Origin: Phototrophicales bacterium
GTDB taxonomy: Bacteria > Chloroflexota > Anaerolineae > Aggregatilineales > Phototrophicaceae
NCBI GenBank assembly: GCA_002794515.1
Contig: PGTJ01000039.1
Coordinates: 1 to 13,654, forward strand
Direction of reading: 5' to 3'
DNA: 13,654 nucleotides
The notes beneath the pieces are model-generated. The model was given only the letters and a program-made list of their open reading frames with translations. It was not told the origin of the DNA and did no database searches. Made by a program: the position numbers and the translations under genes. Every line of letters begins with the position of its first letter. The stretch's first letter is position 1. Of the stretch, positions 13,568 through 13,654 are shown piece after piece.

Positions 13568-13654
13568 TGAAAAGTCGTCGTTATATGTTTTATCTTCTGA
13601 CCACCACGATGTTTGTGGTCGGCATATGGACAGGCAAAGCCTACTTTTTTAATG
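13567..13654 (+). CDS. N-terminus of a membrane protein, probably DUF58 family (partial)
   Basis: The first 29 codons are in the window; the gene continues past the right edge. The start ATG overlaps the moxR stop by one base (TGATG), a standard coupling arrangement. The visible peptide begins M-K-S-R-R and continues with a hydrophobic stretch (about residues 7-27, Y-M-F-Y-L-L to Y-F-F), typical of an N-terminal membrane anchor with positive residues on the inside. MoxR genes are very often followed directly by DUF58 proteins that start with such membrane segments, so DUF58 is the best guess from context. The DUF58 domain itself is not visible. Confidence 0.65.
   Translation, partial: MKSRRYMFYLLTTTMFVVGIWTGKAYFFN

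Overview
The window looks like a chromosomal segment of a moderately AT-rich bacterium. It is most consistent with the Chloroflexota (Anaerolineae-like or a relative). The lineage is inferred from the gene style: a soluble kinase fused to a beta-propeller with an F-R-D catalytic loop, VWA/FHA/PP2C clusters, a solo Roadblock protein, a type 2 IPP isomerase and a MoxR-DUF58 pair. No rRNA or tRNA is present to prove it. I see no tRNA, CRISPR array, insertion sequence or phage gene. Coding density is high and gene starts usually carry a recognisable Shine-Dalgarno sequence.

Layout. (1) 1-223: a divergent promoter region. A gene running left off the window edge appears to start at base 15 on the minus strand. 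A perfect 8-bp dyad precedes fni. (2) fni (+, 224-1252), a type 2 isopentenyl-diphosphate isomerase, meets hemW (-, 1249-2421), a radical-SAM heme chaperone-like protein, tail to tail with overlapping stop codons. (3) 2438-9090: a tight seven-gene plus-strand operon. It has a sigma70-like promoter, intergenic gaps from a 4-base overlap to 29 bases, and a strong hairpin terminator. Its genes encode a Ser/Thr kinase with a PQQ-type beta-propeller, a PP2C phosphatase, a J-domain/VWA fusion, a zinc-ribbon/FHA protein, an 81-residue unknown protein, an OmpR-type response regulator and an Hsp20 chaperone. (4) 9096-12284 on the minus strand, in transcription order: a Roadblock/LC7 protein with a near-consensus promoter, a hairpin terminator or attenuator, pyrG (CTP synthase), and an adenosine-deaminase-fold protein that has lost its zinc and catalytic residues. 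(5) 12548-end (+): a MoxR AAA+ ATPase overlapping the start of a membrane protein, probably DUF58, cut by the window end.

How the genes may work together. The central operon holds a writer (kinase), an eraser (PP2C) and a reader (FHA) of phospho-threonine. These are combined with a J-domain/VWA adaptor, a transcriptional output (response regulator) and a chaperone (Hsp20). The set resembles TerY-P-type kinase/phosphatase/VWA triads but adds two proteostasis components. It is the best candidate here for an undescribed system. The pyrG-pseudo-deaminase pair and the hairpin just upstream of pyrG are the second point of interest.
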